Positions 42,799-52,263 of a stretch of DNA of 64,000 nucleotides are shown piece by piece. Under the pieces are notes generated by a model. That model did no database searches. It was not told where the DNA came from and saw only the letters and a program-made list of their open reading frames with translations. The stretch comes from Anaerocolumna cellulosilytica (lineage in GTDB: Bacteria > Bacillota > Clostridia > Lachnospirales > Lachnospiraceae). The stretch is taken from assembly GCF_014218335.1 (NCBI RefSeq), contig NZ_AP023367.1:1303501-1367500 (forward strand), in the 5' to 3' direction. The position numbers and the translations under genes are program-made. How positions within the stretch are numbered: position 1 is the stretch's first letter; the number at the start of each line of letters is the position of its first letter.

Positions 42799-43271
42799 GT
42801 GAAAAAAGTATTATTTTTTATATCGTCTATATTTGGTAAAACTATGTACGTTATTTCCTTTTTTTCAGATTCTAATTCATTTTTATATGACAATAAAATA
42901 TCCTCAATATTTTCAGGACGAAAAGGGTGAGGTTTATCATACTGTATCAATCTGAACATATTACTGATAGTGTAAATTAACTGATGAAGTATAGTATCGT
43001 CTATAGCCAGTATAATGTTTGTTAAATCTGACTTTATTTTTGCCGCTGATCCATCTTGCAAATTATGAAATTCTTCTGTTTCAATACCGTACTTGAGCCA
43101 GTTTATATCAATTCGAAGTTTTTTACATATAGCTTGTATGAGCAAATCGGATACAAGCGCACGATTGTTTTCAATCTGGTAGATAGTTTTTTTGTCTGTA
43201 CCAATTATTTTGGCAAATTGGTCTTGTGTTAATCTCATTGTTTTTCTTAATTCTTGTATTCTGCTATTCAT
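42780..43271 (-). CDS. XRE-family regulator
   Basis: The 163-residue protein has an N-terminal helix-turn-helix (ELRKTMRLTQDQFAKIIGTD, then TIYQIENNRALVSDLLIQAI) and a C-terminal effector half with no known domain. The ATG at 43271 is the natural start (MNSRIQELRK); the open frame extends further upstream without a ribosome site. Its 3' end lies in a G+C-rich inverted repeat. It sits between two insertion sequences and may have been carried in with them. Confidence 0.72.
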   Translation of the reverse strand: MNSRIQELRKTMRLTQDQFAKIIGTDKKTIYQIENNRALVSDLLIQAICKKLRIDINWLKYGIETEEFHNLQDGSAAKIKSDLTNIILAIDDTILHQLIYTISNMFRLIQYDKPHPFRPENIEDILLSYKNELESEKKEITYIVLPNIDDIKNNTFFTPRLKE

Positions 43272-43370
43272 ATTAGTCACGTATAATCCAATTATCTTAG
43301 ATGGTAATTGGATTATTCCTTTCTTCCAGATTCTCTGGGTATTTCTTTCCATCTCTGATATATTTGAAAA

Positions 43371-43545
43371 GGCACTGTGGATTTGTATCTATACTTTTAC
43401 AGCTTTGACTGTTACGAGGTGACTCAGACCACAGCTTTTCGTCTACTACTGTTAATCAGTTTGTTAACGCATAGAACCTTTGGTTCATTAGACGTTTCTA
43501 TTTACGTGATTACACAGCCGAACTCTCTGTGGAAACAACAGTGCC
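43371..43545 (+). ncRNA. Candidate bridge RNA of the IS110 element
   Basis: The 200-base non-coding left end of the IS110-type element holds nested complementary segments: GGCACTGT (43371-43378) with ACAGTGCC (43538-43545), GAACC/GGTTC (43474-43478, 43482-43486) and GTTAA/TTAAC around 43451-43468. A span of about 175 bases between left end and transposase start matches the bridge-RNA position known for IS110-group elements such as IS621. Confidence 0.45.
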
Positions 43546-43574
43546 AAAATACATATCAGGAGGTACATACATCT

Positions 43575-44750
43575 ATGTCTCTGTACTTTGTTGGAATTGA
43601 TATTTCCAAGTACAAACATGATTGCTGCATTATATCTGCAGTCGATCAAAAGGTCGTTTCAAAGTTTACTGTCAAAAATGATAAAGCTGGCTTTGAACAT
43701 CTACTTACTATTTTTCAATCTCTCTCCAGCCCTGAGTACATAAGAATAGGGTTTGAATCAACAGCCCACTATGCTCTCAATCTTGAACTTTTCCTTGAAA
43801 ACGCTCACCACAGCTTTATGGAAGTTAATCCAGTCCTAATCAAGGAATACAAGAAATCCACATCTTTGCGGAGAACCAAAACCGACTCTGTTGACTGCGA
43901 ATCAATAGCTCGCTGGTTAATGACTGTTGCGTACAAACCCCATTCAAAAGGATTTTACCATGCTTATTCTCTAAAGTCATTAACTCGTTTACGGGATCGA
44001 CTGATTCGCCAGCGTTCTTTTTACCTAGTAAAGATGACTAATTTTCTGGATCATACATTTCCTGAATTTAAGCCATTTTTTAATGAACGACTATCCAAAA
44101 CTGCGCTGTATCTTCTTGAGAACTATGGTACTGCTGAGAAAATGGCTAAAATGAACTCAGCTTCTTATGACAAGCTTCGCTGTATATCAAGAGGTAAGTT
44201 TTCTCCCGGGCAGTTTCTACAATTGAAAGGGCTTGCCGTCAATACCGTAGGTGTTAATAATTCCATCTTTGACGTTGAACTTAACAGCTTATTGACTCTA
44301 TATAAAGTTCTTGCAAAAGAGATTGGTACTCTCGAAGAAGAAATCAATAAACTTATTGAAGAAGTTCATCCTCATTACATGTCAGTTCCCGGTATTGGTC
44401 CTATATCTGCTGCTGTTATTTATTCTGAATATGGCGATATGTCAAACTTTTCGAATTCAGGTCAGATGCTTGCATTTGCTGGAATAGAACCCGGCATAAA
44501 TGAATCAGGAACCGCATCACACGGAGGCAGAATGGTTAAGCGTGGTTCTTCTCAGCTCCGTTATGTTCTAATTAATTGTTGCCTTCCTTTAATCCGTTTC
44601 GATATGACATTTGCAACTTATTATGCCAAGAAACGCGGAGAAGGCAAACCACACAGAGTGGCTATCACCCACGTTGCAAAGAAGCTTGTTAGAGTCATCT
44701 ATGCATTGGAGAGGCAAGATGTCGATTATAGCGTTCAAAAGCTTCGTTAA
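43575..44750 (+). CDS. IS110-family DEDD transposase
   Basis: The 391-residue protein has the N-terminal RuvC-like DEDD domain (FVGIDISKYKHDCC, then a Glu in IGFESTAHYA and KTDSVDCESIARWL) and the C-terminal Transposase_20 domain (SVPGIGPISAAVIYSEYGD, then the Ser-containing RGSSQLRYVLI). AGGAGG lies 11 bases before the ATG at 43575. The frame is open farther upstream through the RNA region, but that part is non-coding. The gene is intact. Confidence 0.92.
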   Translation: MSLYFVGIDISKYKHDCCIISAVDQKVVSKFTVKNDKAGFEHLLTIFQSLSSPEYIRIGFESTAHYALNLELFLENAHHSFMEVNPVLIKEYKKSTSLRRTKTDSVDCESIARWLMTVAYKPHSKGFYHAYSLKSLTRLRDRLIRQRSFYLVKMTNFLDHTFPEFKPFFNERLSKTALYLLENYGTAEKMAKMNSASYDKLRCISRGKFSPGQFLQLKGLAVNTVGVNNSIFDVELNSLLTLYKVLAKEIGTLEEEINKLIEEVHPHYMSVPGIGPISAAVIYSEYGDMSNFSNSGQMLAFAGIEPGINESGTASHGGRMVKRGSSQLRYVLINCCLPLIRFDMTFATYYAKKRGEGKPHRVAITHVAKKLVRVIYALERQDVDYSVQKLR

Positions 44751-45107
44751 TACTTATCTTCTTTAGAAGATTTTATTCTATCTGAAATACGATGCATTCA
44801 GATGGTTTATTAAAGGTACACTTTTTTATTAGATCAAATATTTATCAAAAAACCCTTGACTATTTATAGTTTGTCACCTCTACTAAATAATACCAAAATA
44901 AGAATAATATGTAAATAATTCTGTATTTTTGAATTATTTGCTGATATAATAAAAGTTAAATAGTAAAATATAGTAATTTGATTATTGAGATACGAAAGTA
45001 GTATTATAGTACCTATGGGAAGTTAAGGAGCACTAATGGAAAAATGAAATCGGAGGAATAAACATTAAAGAACTATATAAATAATAAGTATAACTAATAT
45101 CTATATA

Positions 45108-45218
45108 TCAGCAATACTTTGATTTTATAATAGGGATACGGTATTTTTTTAACATACAAATTACATGTTTTTTATCTTTTGTCAGGATAATAATATGTGC
45201 AAGTTGAATGTTAGTCAT
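45108..45218 (-). CDS. Possible 36-residue protein divergent from the STAND gene
   Basis: On the minus strand GGAGAGAT lies 5 bases before the ATG at 45218, which opens a 36-residue basic peptide (MTNIQLAHIIILTKDKKHVI). It lies in the 538-base gap between the IS110 gene and the STAND gene, which otherwise holds no convincing feature. Confidence 0.3.
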   Translation of the reverse strand: MTNIQLAHIIILTKDKKHVICMLKKYRIPIIKSKYC

Positions 45219-45288
45219 AAATATCTCTCCTTTTTAGTTCACTATTAATATTATATTCAAAAAAAAAATATTTAGAACGGAGGATAAA

Positions 45289-48200
45289 ATGAAATCATTA
45301 AATATTTTACATATATCTGATGCACATATTCAAAAAAAGAATGAGAACGAAATCAGAGATATTGCGGAAAAACTAATTTATGACGTCTTAAAAGTTCAAA
45401 GTGAGCAAGATATAAAAATAGATTTAGTATGCTTTACTGGTGATTTAATACAACGCGGTGATAAAGCTATTAGGGATGAAAATCAGATGGAAATTGCAAA
45501 TGAAATATTGGTTCAGCCGTTATTAGATAAATTAGGTTATGAAAAAGATAGGTTTATTATTGTCCCTGGAAACCATGAAGTTGATACTAGCAAAATAGTT
45601 AAAGCTACGGAAAAGGGGCTATTAGTTAGCTCTTTAGAAGAAATCAATGAAAATATTATAGATATGAATAAGTCTTATCTTGAAAGGCTTGAATATTTTT
45701 ACAATGGATTGGACTCCTATTACGAAGATATAATTAGAGAAAAGATTGGATATACATTTATACGCAAAATACATGGAAAACAAATTGGTATTGTATGTAT
45801 TGATTCATCATGGCGTTCATCAGGCATGGGTACATGCGAAAAAGGACTCATGTACGTTGGAGAGAAACAAGTAAGAGATCTGCTTAAACATATAAAAAAT
45901 ACAGATTTTAAAATTTGTATGATGCATCATCCCTTAGAGTGGTTATCAGAATTTGAATCTACGCTAATTGAACGTGAGATGACGAAATTCGATATAGTTT
46001 TACGCGGGCATGTTCATGAAAATGATACAAAAGAAATATGTAGACAAAATATGAAAACAATATATAGTACGGCAGGTAAGTTATATCCTTTAGATTATGC
46101 ATATGGTCGTAAAGTAGATGGATATAACGGCTATTCTATTTTAAATGTAAATTTTGAAACAAATTTGTGCACAATTTTTATGAGAACATATTATGCAATG
46201 CAGAGAGAGGCGTTTGATACGGCAATAAATGTTAATGAAAATGGAAAGATAGTATATCCGTTGAATGGAAATTCAAAAGAAAAGCAAATGGAGTTTAATA
46301 TAATAAATGGAATTCATGAATATTTTAAACATATGTCTGAAACATTTTCTTTAATTAAAGAGATTGATTCATATTCTCCAATGACACTTGACCAAGTATT
46401 TGTTGATCCAATCATTTCTGAAGAGTCAGAATATGTAAAGGAAAAACAAGGAGGAAAAGACCTTATATCATTAGAAGAATTATTAAATAAGAAAGATAAT
46501 ATTATTTTCCTTGGAAAAAAAGAAAGTGGAAAGACATCGCTTCTGCAAAGGATAGGTCTATTGTATATTGAAGAGTATGAAAATAAGGGAGTTATACCTA
46601 TACATATAGATATGAGACAACTTCCAAAAAAGAATGACAAATTAACAAATGCAACATTATACTTTATCATGAATAATATTCTTGATAATGTAAATATTAA
46701 TAAATCTAACATAAGAGATTCAATTAGTGATGGAAAATTTATTTTTTTAATTGATAATATTGATATTTCAGATGGAATGCACACTATGATGCTTACTAAA
46801 TTTATAAAAGATAATAGTAACAACAGATTTTACTTAGCAGTAAAAGAAGAATTTTTTCAATCACTTGACATTAAAAAATTACCTAATTATGGTGATAGTT
46901 TTAAAAAGCTATACATTCATTTCTTTGGAAAAGCACAGATTAGGGAATTAGTAACAAGATGGGCTAGTAAAAGAGAAGATATTATAGATATTAATAATGT
47001 AGTAGAAAAAATTGATGGATATTGCAATCAAATTAATTTTGCGAAAACCCCATTTAATGTGTCAATATTTATGGTTCTTTGGGATTTCGACAAAAACTTT
47101 ATTCCACAAAATGAAGGTATTATAATGCAAAATTATTTGGAAATAATATTGGAAAAATTATCCCCTAAAGAAAGTTATAGAAGTACATATTCATTTCAAA
47201 TTAAACAACATTTTTTAAGTAATCTGGCATACAAAATGCTTCAAAAAAATGAATATTACTTTACAAAAAAAGAGTTTGATGATTATATATATGAGTATCA
47301 TAAAAGTAAGGGTTATATAGAATCTAAAAGTTTATTTTCTGTTTTGTTTTTTGAAAAAGGGATTCTAAGTATTACTGATGATTTAGTCATTTTTAGTCAT
47401 ACAAGTGTACTTGAATATTATTTAGCTGTATATGCAAAGGATAATAAAGTATTTGTACAGTATATGCTTAAAAAAGGAAATAGAATCAATTTTCACAATG
47501 TAATTTGTTTTTACTCAGGGCTTATACAAAATTGTGAGGCATTATTAGATAGTATGTCAGAAACAATAATTGAATCCATCATTGACAGCATTGACGTGAT
47601 TGATAAATTAAATAAGCTTGAAATTATGGCAGATTTTAAACTTCCAAAAGAGGAATTATTGGAGAGATTAAATGAAAATCGTCCAACATTAAAAGAAATT
47701 GATGATTTAAGTGATATTACAAATAAAAAAAATGATGTTGCATTTACTGAAATTAGTAAGAAAAATAATATAAAAATAGATGCTCCTAAAATATTAAATA
47801 CAGAAACAAAAAATCAAAGTGATGACATAAGTGAACAAGAAGCAGAAAATTTTTATTCATTATTGCAAATGTATGGTAGTGTTCTTAAAAATGCGGAATT
47901 ATTAGATAATAAATATAAAATTAGTCACTTAGAAAATTATATGTATGCAATGAATATATTTCTTGGAGAAATATTACAAGTAGCGGAAAAATGTAATGAT
48001 GAACTAAGCATTGAGGATTTAAAAAAGAATCTTGTTCTTGATGACTCTGAGGAGATACTGGAGATACCAACGGAACAGGAGTTTAAAGAAATTAAAAATA
48101 TAATTATGGAGGTAGCAAAAGTCTCATTTCCTATAGCAATACAAAATTTTATTTTAGAAAATGTAGGTACTCCAAAACTGGAAATGGCTATTGATGACTT

Positions 48201-48552
48201 AATGTCAATGAAAGTTGATAAACCATTTGAAAAATTTATGTTAGTATTTCTTAAATGTGACCTTAAAATAGAAAATGGAATGTCTGAATTAAAAAGATAT
48301 ATTCAAAAAGAGGATTCAGAAAGCATTTTGAAATTGATTTTGATAAAATTAATTTTTTATTATAGAATGCGTTTCTTTGGGACTAATTCAAAAACAGATA
48401 CTTACCTTTTAGATTTAATCATTGGAATTCAGATTAAGCTCCATCCTGAAGAAAATGAAATATTAACAAAATCCTTTATAAGTAACAGAGAATATGTTAG
48501 AAAAGTAATGGCAAGACAAATAAAAAAGGATGGAACTGGAACACTAGGTTGA
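45289..48552 (+). CDS. Metallophosphoesterase-STAND NTPase fusion, defence-like
   Basis: The 1087-residue protein joins a calcineurin-type phosphoesterase to a STAND/NACHT-like NTPase. The first domain shows SDAHIQ, FTGDLIQRGD, VPGNHEVD, MMHHPLEW and LRGHVHEND (residues 10-250), so all metal-binding motifs are present. A P-loop GKKESGKTS lies near residues 410-418 and Walker B FIFLIDNIDI near 484. The C-terminal 350 residues are helical and probably serve as sensor. This layout (effector, NTPase, sensor) is that of Avs-like phage-sensing proteins. GGAGG lies 6 bases before the ATG. Confidence 0.8.
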   Translation: MKSLNILHISDAHIQKKNENEIRDIAEKLIYDVLKVQSEQDIKIDLVCFTGDLIQRGDKAIRDENQMEIANEILVQPLLDKLGYEKDRFIIVPGNHEVDTSKIVKATEKGLLVSSLEEINENIIDMNKSYLERLEYFYNGLDSYYEDIIREKIGYTFIRKIHGKQIGIVCIDSSWRSSGMGTCEKGLMYVGEKQVRDLLKHIKNTDFKICMMHHPLEWLSEFESTLIEREMTKFDIVLRGHVHENDTKEICRQNMKTIYSTAGKLYPLDYAYGRKVDGYNGYSILNVNFETNLCTIFMRTYYAMQREAFDTAINVNENGKIVYPLNGNSKEKQMEFNIINGIHEYFKHMSETFSLIKEIDSYSPMTLDQVFVDPIISEESEYVKEKQGGKDLISLEELLNKKDNIIFLGKKESGKTSLLQRIGLLYIEEYENKGVIPIHIDMRQLPKKNDKLTNATLYFIMNNILDNVNINKSNIRDSISDGKFIFLIDNIDISDGMHTMMLTKFIKDNSNNRFYLAVKEEFFQSLDIKKLPNYGDSFKKLYIHFFGKAQIRELVTRWASKREDIIDINNVVEKIDGYCNQINFAKTPFNVSIFMVLWDFDKNFIPQNEGIIMQNYLEIILEKLSPKESYRSTYSFQIKQHFLSNLAYKMLQKNEYYFTKKEFDDYIYEYHKSKGYIESKSLFSVLFFEKGILSITDDLVIFSHTSVLEYYLAVYAKDNKVFVQYMLKKGNRINFHNVICFYSGLIQNCEALLDSMSETIIESIIDSIDVIDKLNKLEIMADFKLPKEELLERLNENRPTLKEIDDLSDITNKKNDVAFTEISKKNNIKIDAPKILNTETKNQSDDISEQEAENFYSLLQMYGSVLKNAELLDNKYKISHLENYMYAMNIFLGEILQVAEKCNDELSIEDLKKNLVLDDSEEILEIPTEQEFKEIKNIIMEVAKVSFPIAIQNFILENVGTPKLEMAIDDLMSMKVDKPFEKFMLVFLKCDLKIENGMSELKRYIQKEDSESILKLILIKLIFYYRMRFFGTNSKTDTYLLDLIIGIQIKLHPEENEILTKSFISNREYVRKVMARQIKKDGTGTLG

Positions 48553-48579
48553 TAAGCATGGGGAAAATGGAGCTAATTT

Positions 48580-48819
48580 ATGTTATGTATTATAAGTTCT
48601 TTAAAATTATTACTTTTATTTGTTTGGTTAACCGGTAATGTCATAAGAGTTTATATTAAAATAGACTTGAAAAGAAAAAATCTTCTGAAGTCAGTAAATT
48701 CAGGTTATAGTAATATAAATGAGCCGGGAATTGCTTTCAGAATATGGTATAGATGGCTGAAAATTGTTATTATTCCGTTTACTGTGGCTATGGATATCAT
48801 AAGTCTGGCAGTAGGATGA
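48580..48819 (+). CDS. Small membrane protein
   Basis: The 79-residue protein has two hydrophobic segments (residues 4-25 and 58-78). GGAG lies 9 bases before the ATG, and the gene follows the STAND gene by 27 bases, so it may be co-transcribed with it. It could be a membrane partner of that system; the sequence does not identify it. Confidence 0.45.
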   Translation: MLCIISSLKLLLLFVWLTGNVIRVYIKIDLKRKNLLKSVNSGYSNINEPGIAFRIWYRWLKIVIIPFTVAMDIISLAVG

Positions 48820-48889
48820 TTCCAACACATTGAATTTTACATCAATTAAAATCCATAAGAAGATATTTTCTGATAAAAATATCTGCCAT

Positions 48890-49044
48890 CAAACCCAAAA
48901 CAGTATGAATATAATCATTTTACCGTCATCACATCAGGAACAATAAATCTTCGGGTATGGGAAAAGGAATACGCTTTTAAAGCTTTGTGTACCTTGAAAA
49001 ATGATTTGGAAGTGGAACAGCTTTTTGTTGATTATTGGGAATAG
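48890..49044 (+). pseudogene. 3' remnant of an unknown gene
   Basis: A frame without start reads NHFTVITSGTINLRVWEKEY, then AFKALCTLKNDLEVEQLFVD and YWE with a TAG at 49042. The rest of the gene is missing. It ends just before the first copy of the interspersed repeat. Confidence 0.4.
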
Positions 49045-49070
49045 ATTATAAATAATGGTGCAAGTTAAAT

Positions 49071-49090
49071 AACTTCCCATTATATTTATG
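49071..49090 (+). repeat. Interspersed repeat, copy 1 of 4
   Basis: AACTTCCCATTATATTTATG, then GGGTAAAGTAAGCGAGTAAC. Copies 1 and 2 agree over about 40 bases including AAGCGAGTAACA; copies 3 and 4 share the core TTCCCATTATATTTA. Each copy precedes a gene of the defence-like stretch. Confidence 0.7.
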
Positions 49091-49142
49091 GGGTAAAGTA
49101 AGCGAGTAACATACAAATTTGAATTTTATGGAGGAACTGATT

Positions 49143-49562
49143 GTGGGGAAAAATATAAGTGACTATTTGTTTGACGCAGGTAGCATAATGTTAAATGCAA
49201 CAAAAGATGTTGTACGAAGGCATGAAGATGAGTCTGTTCAGGAAGAACGAAATATTGGAGCAGGGATTCTTGCTGAAGCATTGCTCGAAGTAAATGTTAA
49301 GGATGATGTTATTATACGTTTGGTTCAGAAATACTATGGTTTGAGTGAAAGAGAAGCCGAAGAACTGATGATTTCTGAAAGAACCATAAATATGCCATGT
49401 CAGGAATTAGAGACATTTCTTGTGCGTTCAGAAGGATACACAAGAGACGAAGCTGTCGATTTCATTTATAAAAAAGATATTCCAGATTTTTTGAGAGAAA
49501 ATAAAGAATATTGGAAATTATCACCAGGGGAGTTGCTTTCTAAAGTAAAAAAAGAGCAATAG
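49143..49562 (+). CDS. Hypothetical helical protein
   Basis: The 139-residue protein (start GTG at 49143, GGAGG 8 bases upstream) is helical, with MLNATKDVVRRHED near the N-terminus and two similar halves of Glu-rich helices (KYYGLSEREAEELM, SEGYTRDEAVDFIY) that may be a duplicated motif. The family is not recognised. It lies between copies 1 and 2 of the interspersed repeat. Confidence 0.5.
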   Translation: MGKNISDYLFDAGSIMLNATKDVVRRHEDESVQEERNIGAGILAEALLEVNVKDDVIIRLVQKYYGLSEREAEELMISERTINMPCQELETFLVRSEGYTRDEAVDFIYKKDIPDFLRENKEYWKLSPGELLSKVKKEQ

Positions 49563-49609
49563 AATTATTGGAAGATATTTCAACTGATTTCGATTCGTAG
49601 GGAATCCAA

Positions 49610-49631
49610 ACTTCCCATTATTTTTATGGAG
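49610..49631 (+). repeat. Interspersed repeat, copy 2 of 4
   Basis: AACTTCCCATTATTTTTATG followed by GAGGAAATAAGCGAGTAACA, closely matching copy 1. Confidence 0.7.
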
Positions 49632-49673
49632 GAAATAAGCGAGTAACAGATAACTTAGAATTTGTAGAATAGG

Positions 49674-50426
49674 ATGAGAAAAATGATTGAATATTTATGG
49701 GATGGAGAAATGGATTATGGATGGGAGGGCTTATCGAATCTCGTAAAGTGTACTTCGGAGAAATACGCGGATAGTATTTTAAAAGTTGTTGATTTATCTC
49801 CAAATGAAGAAAGTAGAAAACTAATAACAATAGAGTGTTTAGAAAGGTTTTTGAGCATATCAAACATATTAGCAGAACAAATATTGAATGGATATTATTA
49901 CCAATATGAAGATATAGAGGATAACAATACGAATGCACAAAAACTCAATTCTTGGATATTGCTAGGTACTTTGACGGAAACAACATTACAGATGTTTTTA
50001 GCTTTTTATTTAGATGACTTTAGATCAGCCCATTGGCAACAATGGATTGATTTTGAGATAGATAAAGTACAAACACCACTTATAGAATCAGTTACTAAAT
50101 TGGTTGATGAAGGCATAATCGATAGTGCCCAGGGGAAGTCATTAAAAAAAGCTGTTAAAGATACGATAAAGGAACATACTCGCGAACATGAAGTACCAAT
50201 GATTATGTTAGATGAATTGATACAATTCTACAAATCAGAAAAATTATTTGACGAAGATGAATACAATTATTTGAGGGAAATTCAAAGTAATCGAAATGGT
50301 ATTCATTCATTTAAAAGTAGGATAATTGGATCTTGGGGTGACTTACAATATAGTGTAAGGTTTTTTTGTTATCTATTAGAATGGGTTATAAATCATCTTC
50401 CAGATATACCAGATGAGGAATATTAG
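49674..50426 (+). CDS. HEPN-like helical protein
   Basis: The 250-residue protein is almost entirely helical. Near the C-terminus it has IQSNRNGIHSFKSR (around residue 211), an R-N-x-x-H arrangement resembling the catalytic motif of HEPN ribonucleases, although the canonical spacing is RX4-6H and here it is RX3H. A Trp/Tyr-rich N-terminus precedes it. HEPN proteins are common toxins in abortive infection. The assignment is tentative. Confidence 0.5.
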   Translation: MRKMIEYLWDGEMDYGWEGLSNLVKCTSEKYADSILKVVDLSPNEESRKLITIECLERFLSISNILAEQILNGYYYQYEDIEDNNTNAQKLNSWILLGTLTETTLQMFLAFYLDDFRSAHWQQWIDFEIDKVQTPLIESVTKLVDEGIIDSAQGKSLKKAVKDTIKEHTREHEVPMIMLDELIQFYKSEKLFDEDEYNYLREIQSNRNGIHSFKSRIIGSWGDLQYSVRFFCYLLEWVINHLPDIPDEEY

Positions 50427-50532
50427 TTGGCATACTTAGATTTTGAATAATTGTGAGCCTATTGGACTTATTATTGTAATTGACAATTCTAAGTCTGAAA
50501 AGTAAAACAAATTCCAATTTATGAGGAACGTC

Positions 50533-50550
50533 AACTTTCCATTATATTTA
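50533..50550 (+). repeat. Interspersed repeat, copy 3 of 4
   Basis: AACTTTCCATTATATTTA, differing from copy 1 at one position in the core, located ahead of the zinc-ribbon gene. Confidence 0.6.
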
Positions 50551-50643
50551 ACATGTATACAAGATTGTAGCAATAATGTGCAATTGCTGGTACAAGTACT
50601 GAATGGGATAAAACTAAATAAAAGACAAGGTGGTGATGTTGAA

Positions 50644-51099
50644 ATGGGAAATGTATCACTCGAAGTATCTATACCGTTGGATGAAGACAGCTTTCTTGAA
50701 ATGGAATGTGATTTCTGTAAAAATCGTTTTATGTTACATAAAGATGTTTTTGAAGATGAAGACAATTTACATTTTTTTTGCCCAATCTGCGGGCTGCCAA
50801 ACCAAATTAACACATTCTATTGCCCTGAAGTTCTTGAGAAGGTAGAACAAAAGGCTCTGAACTATATGTATGATGAGATTGAACGTAAAATTGGCGGGTC
50901 AATAAGAAAGATTAACAAAAGCGGATTAATAAAGATGTCAATGAAAAGACCTAAAAGAGAGCCTGAAAAGGAATTGTACAAACCAGCATATGATTATAAT
51001 CGCGTTCACCAGGAGTGTTGTAATATCGATGTGAAAGTGCAAGACTTAGATAATGAGATAGGCATATATTGCCCTATCTGTGGAGGTACTAATTTATGA
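50644..51099 (+). CDS. Zinc-ribbon protein paired with a TIR protein
   Basis: The 151-residue protein contains four Cys pairs: MECDFCKNRF, FFCPICGLPN, HQECCNID and YCPICGGTNL. They can form two zinc ribbons, one at each end, around a basic middle (IRKINKSGLIKMSMKRPKRE). The ATG at 50644 follows AAGGTGGTGAT; the in-frame ATG at 50521 lies before the interspersed repeat. It overlaps the TIR gene by 4 bases (ATGA), so the two are made together and probably interact. Confidence 0.62.
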   Translation: MGNVSLEVSIPLDEDSFLEMECDFCKNRFMLHKDVFEDEDNLHFFCPICGLPNQINTFYCPEVLEKVEQKALNYMYDEIERKIGGSIRKINKSGLIKMSMKRPKREPEKELYKPAYDYNRVHQECCNIDVKVQDLDNEIGIYCPICGGTNL

Positions 51100-52145
51100 A
51101 CAAGAAGGAGTTGCGAAAGATTTCACTGCAATATAGAACACTTGCGTCACAAATGCTCAAGGTAGATTCGCAAGAAGAAATTAATCTTATTAAGATGTTT
51201 TTTGACTTCATAACAGACACGGCTTTTATTTATGATTATATTAAAGAATGTAATCATGTTACTTATGACTTTAAAACTCTTTTTGAAGAAAAGACCTGGA
51301 ATGATAAGCTTGAACTACCATCAAGCCAAAAAGACTTAATCGATTATGGGTATCAGTTACTTAATTACATATTAGATGGATCTAAACAACTGTTTACGCT
51401 TGGGCAAGGTTACACAAGCAGCAACAAGTTTCGTGAGATGATATCCGCTTTTATGAGAAAAGTAGTGGAACCTTTTGTAGTGGCGTTGAGAAGTTATCTT
51501 GAGCTTAGTTTAATTGATTGTGATAATGAAGATCGTGTACAGACAGATACAGTCAAAACTGTATTTTTATCATATTGCCAGAAAGACTCTGACATTGCTA
51601 ATTTAATCGAAACTGAACTTGGTAGCAGAATAACTGATAAAGCCAGAATTTCTAGAGATATCAGAGATGTTGAGTACCACGAAAGTTTTAAGAAATTCAT
51701 GCAATCAATTGAAAAGCACGACTTTGTAATAACAATCATTAGCGATAGATATATAAAATCGAGAAATTGTATGTATGAAGTCTTGGAAGTAGTTAGAGAT
51801 AGAAATTTTAGGAATAAGCTTATTTATATTGTCCTTAATGAAGAAGATAAAAAATACTACAAGGCGGAATGTCCTGATATTGTTGGAGCTGATGTCTATT
51901 CGACAGCTGGTCTAACTAAATATAGCTTGTTTTGGAAGCAAAAGTTGGAAGAATTGCAAGAGCAAATTGATTCTCTTGGAGACCCAACATATGCAATTAC
52001 TCAAATAAAAGAGAAGAAGATCGTACAGAAAATATTGTTAGATATTCCAGAATTCATGGAATTTGTTAAGGATAGTAAAGGGGTATCATTGTCTGAACAT
52101 ATCAAAAAACATTTTACGGATGTCATAAGTTTTATGGGGCTATAA
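51096..52145 (+). CDS. TIR-domain protein, defence-like
   Basis: The 349-residue protein has a helical N-terminal domain (residues 1-150) and a TIR domain starting with KTVFLSYCQKDSDIANLIE near residue 153. The conserved alpha-beta pattern continues with FVITIISDRYIKSRNCMYEV, in which Glu228 is placed like the catalytic Glu of NADase TIR domains. A helical C-terminal extension of 50 residues follows. TIR proteins deplete NAD or make signal molecules in phage defence (for example Thoeris). The zinc-ribbon protein is its likely partner. Confidence 0.78.
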   Translation: MNKKELRKISLQYRTLASQMLKVDSQEEINLIKMFFDFITDTAFIYDYIKECNHVTYDFKTLFEEKTWNDKLELPSSQKDLIDYGYQLLNYILDGSKQLFTLGQGYTSSNKFREMISAFMRKVVEPFVVALRSYLELSLIDCDNEDRVQTDTVKTVFLSYCQKDSDIANLIETELGSRITDKARISRDIRDVEYHESFKKFMQSIEKHDFVITIISDRYIKSRNCMYEVLEVVRDRNFRNKLIYIVLNEEDKKYYKAECPDIVGADVYSTAGLTKYSLFWKQKLEELQEQIDSLGDPTYAITQIKEKKIVQKILLDIPEFMEFVKDSKGVSLSEHIKKHFTDVISFMGL

Positions 52146-52263
52146 ACACTTTCAATGTACATAAAATCAACTTTATTATTAATGATGTTAATTGGTTTGA
52201 TGATTGGCGAAACAGAAGCTCATGCTTGTCAAGGATGGGAAATGATGATAAGTCAAGTTATTT

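Larger units (their letters stand above)
43353..44880 (+). mobile_element. IS110-family insertion sequence (ends approximate)
   Basis: The element consists of about 200 non-coding bases, the transposase gene and about 100 bases after it, finishing near AAAACCCTTGACTATTTATA (44851-44870). IS110 elements lack terminal inverted repeats, so the exact ends cannot be read from this sequence alone. Confidence 0.6.

Noticed and set aside
42748-42930. 60-residue plus-strand frame at the XRE gene
   Set aside because: It is a shadow of the minus-strand XRE gene with no ribosome site.
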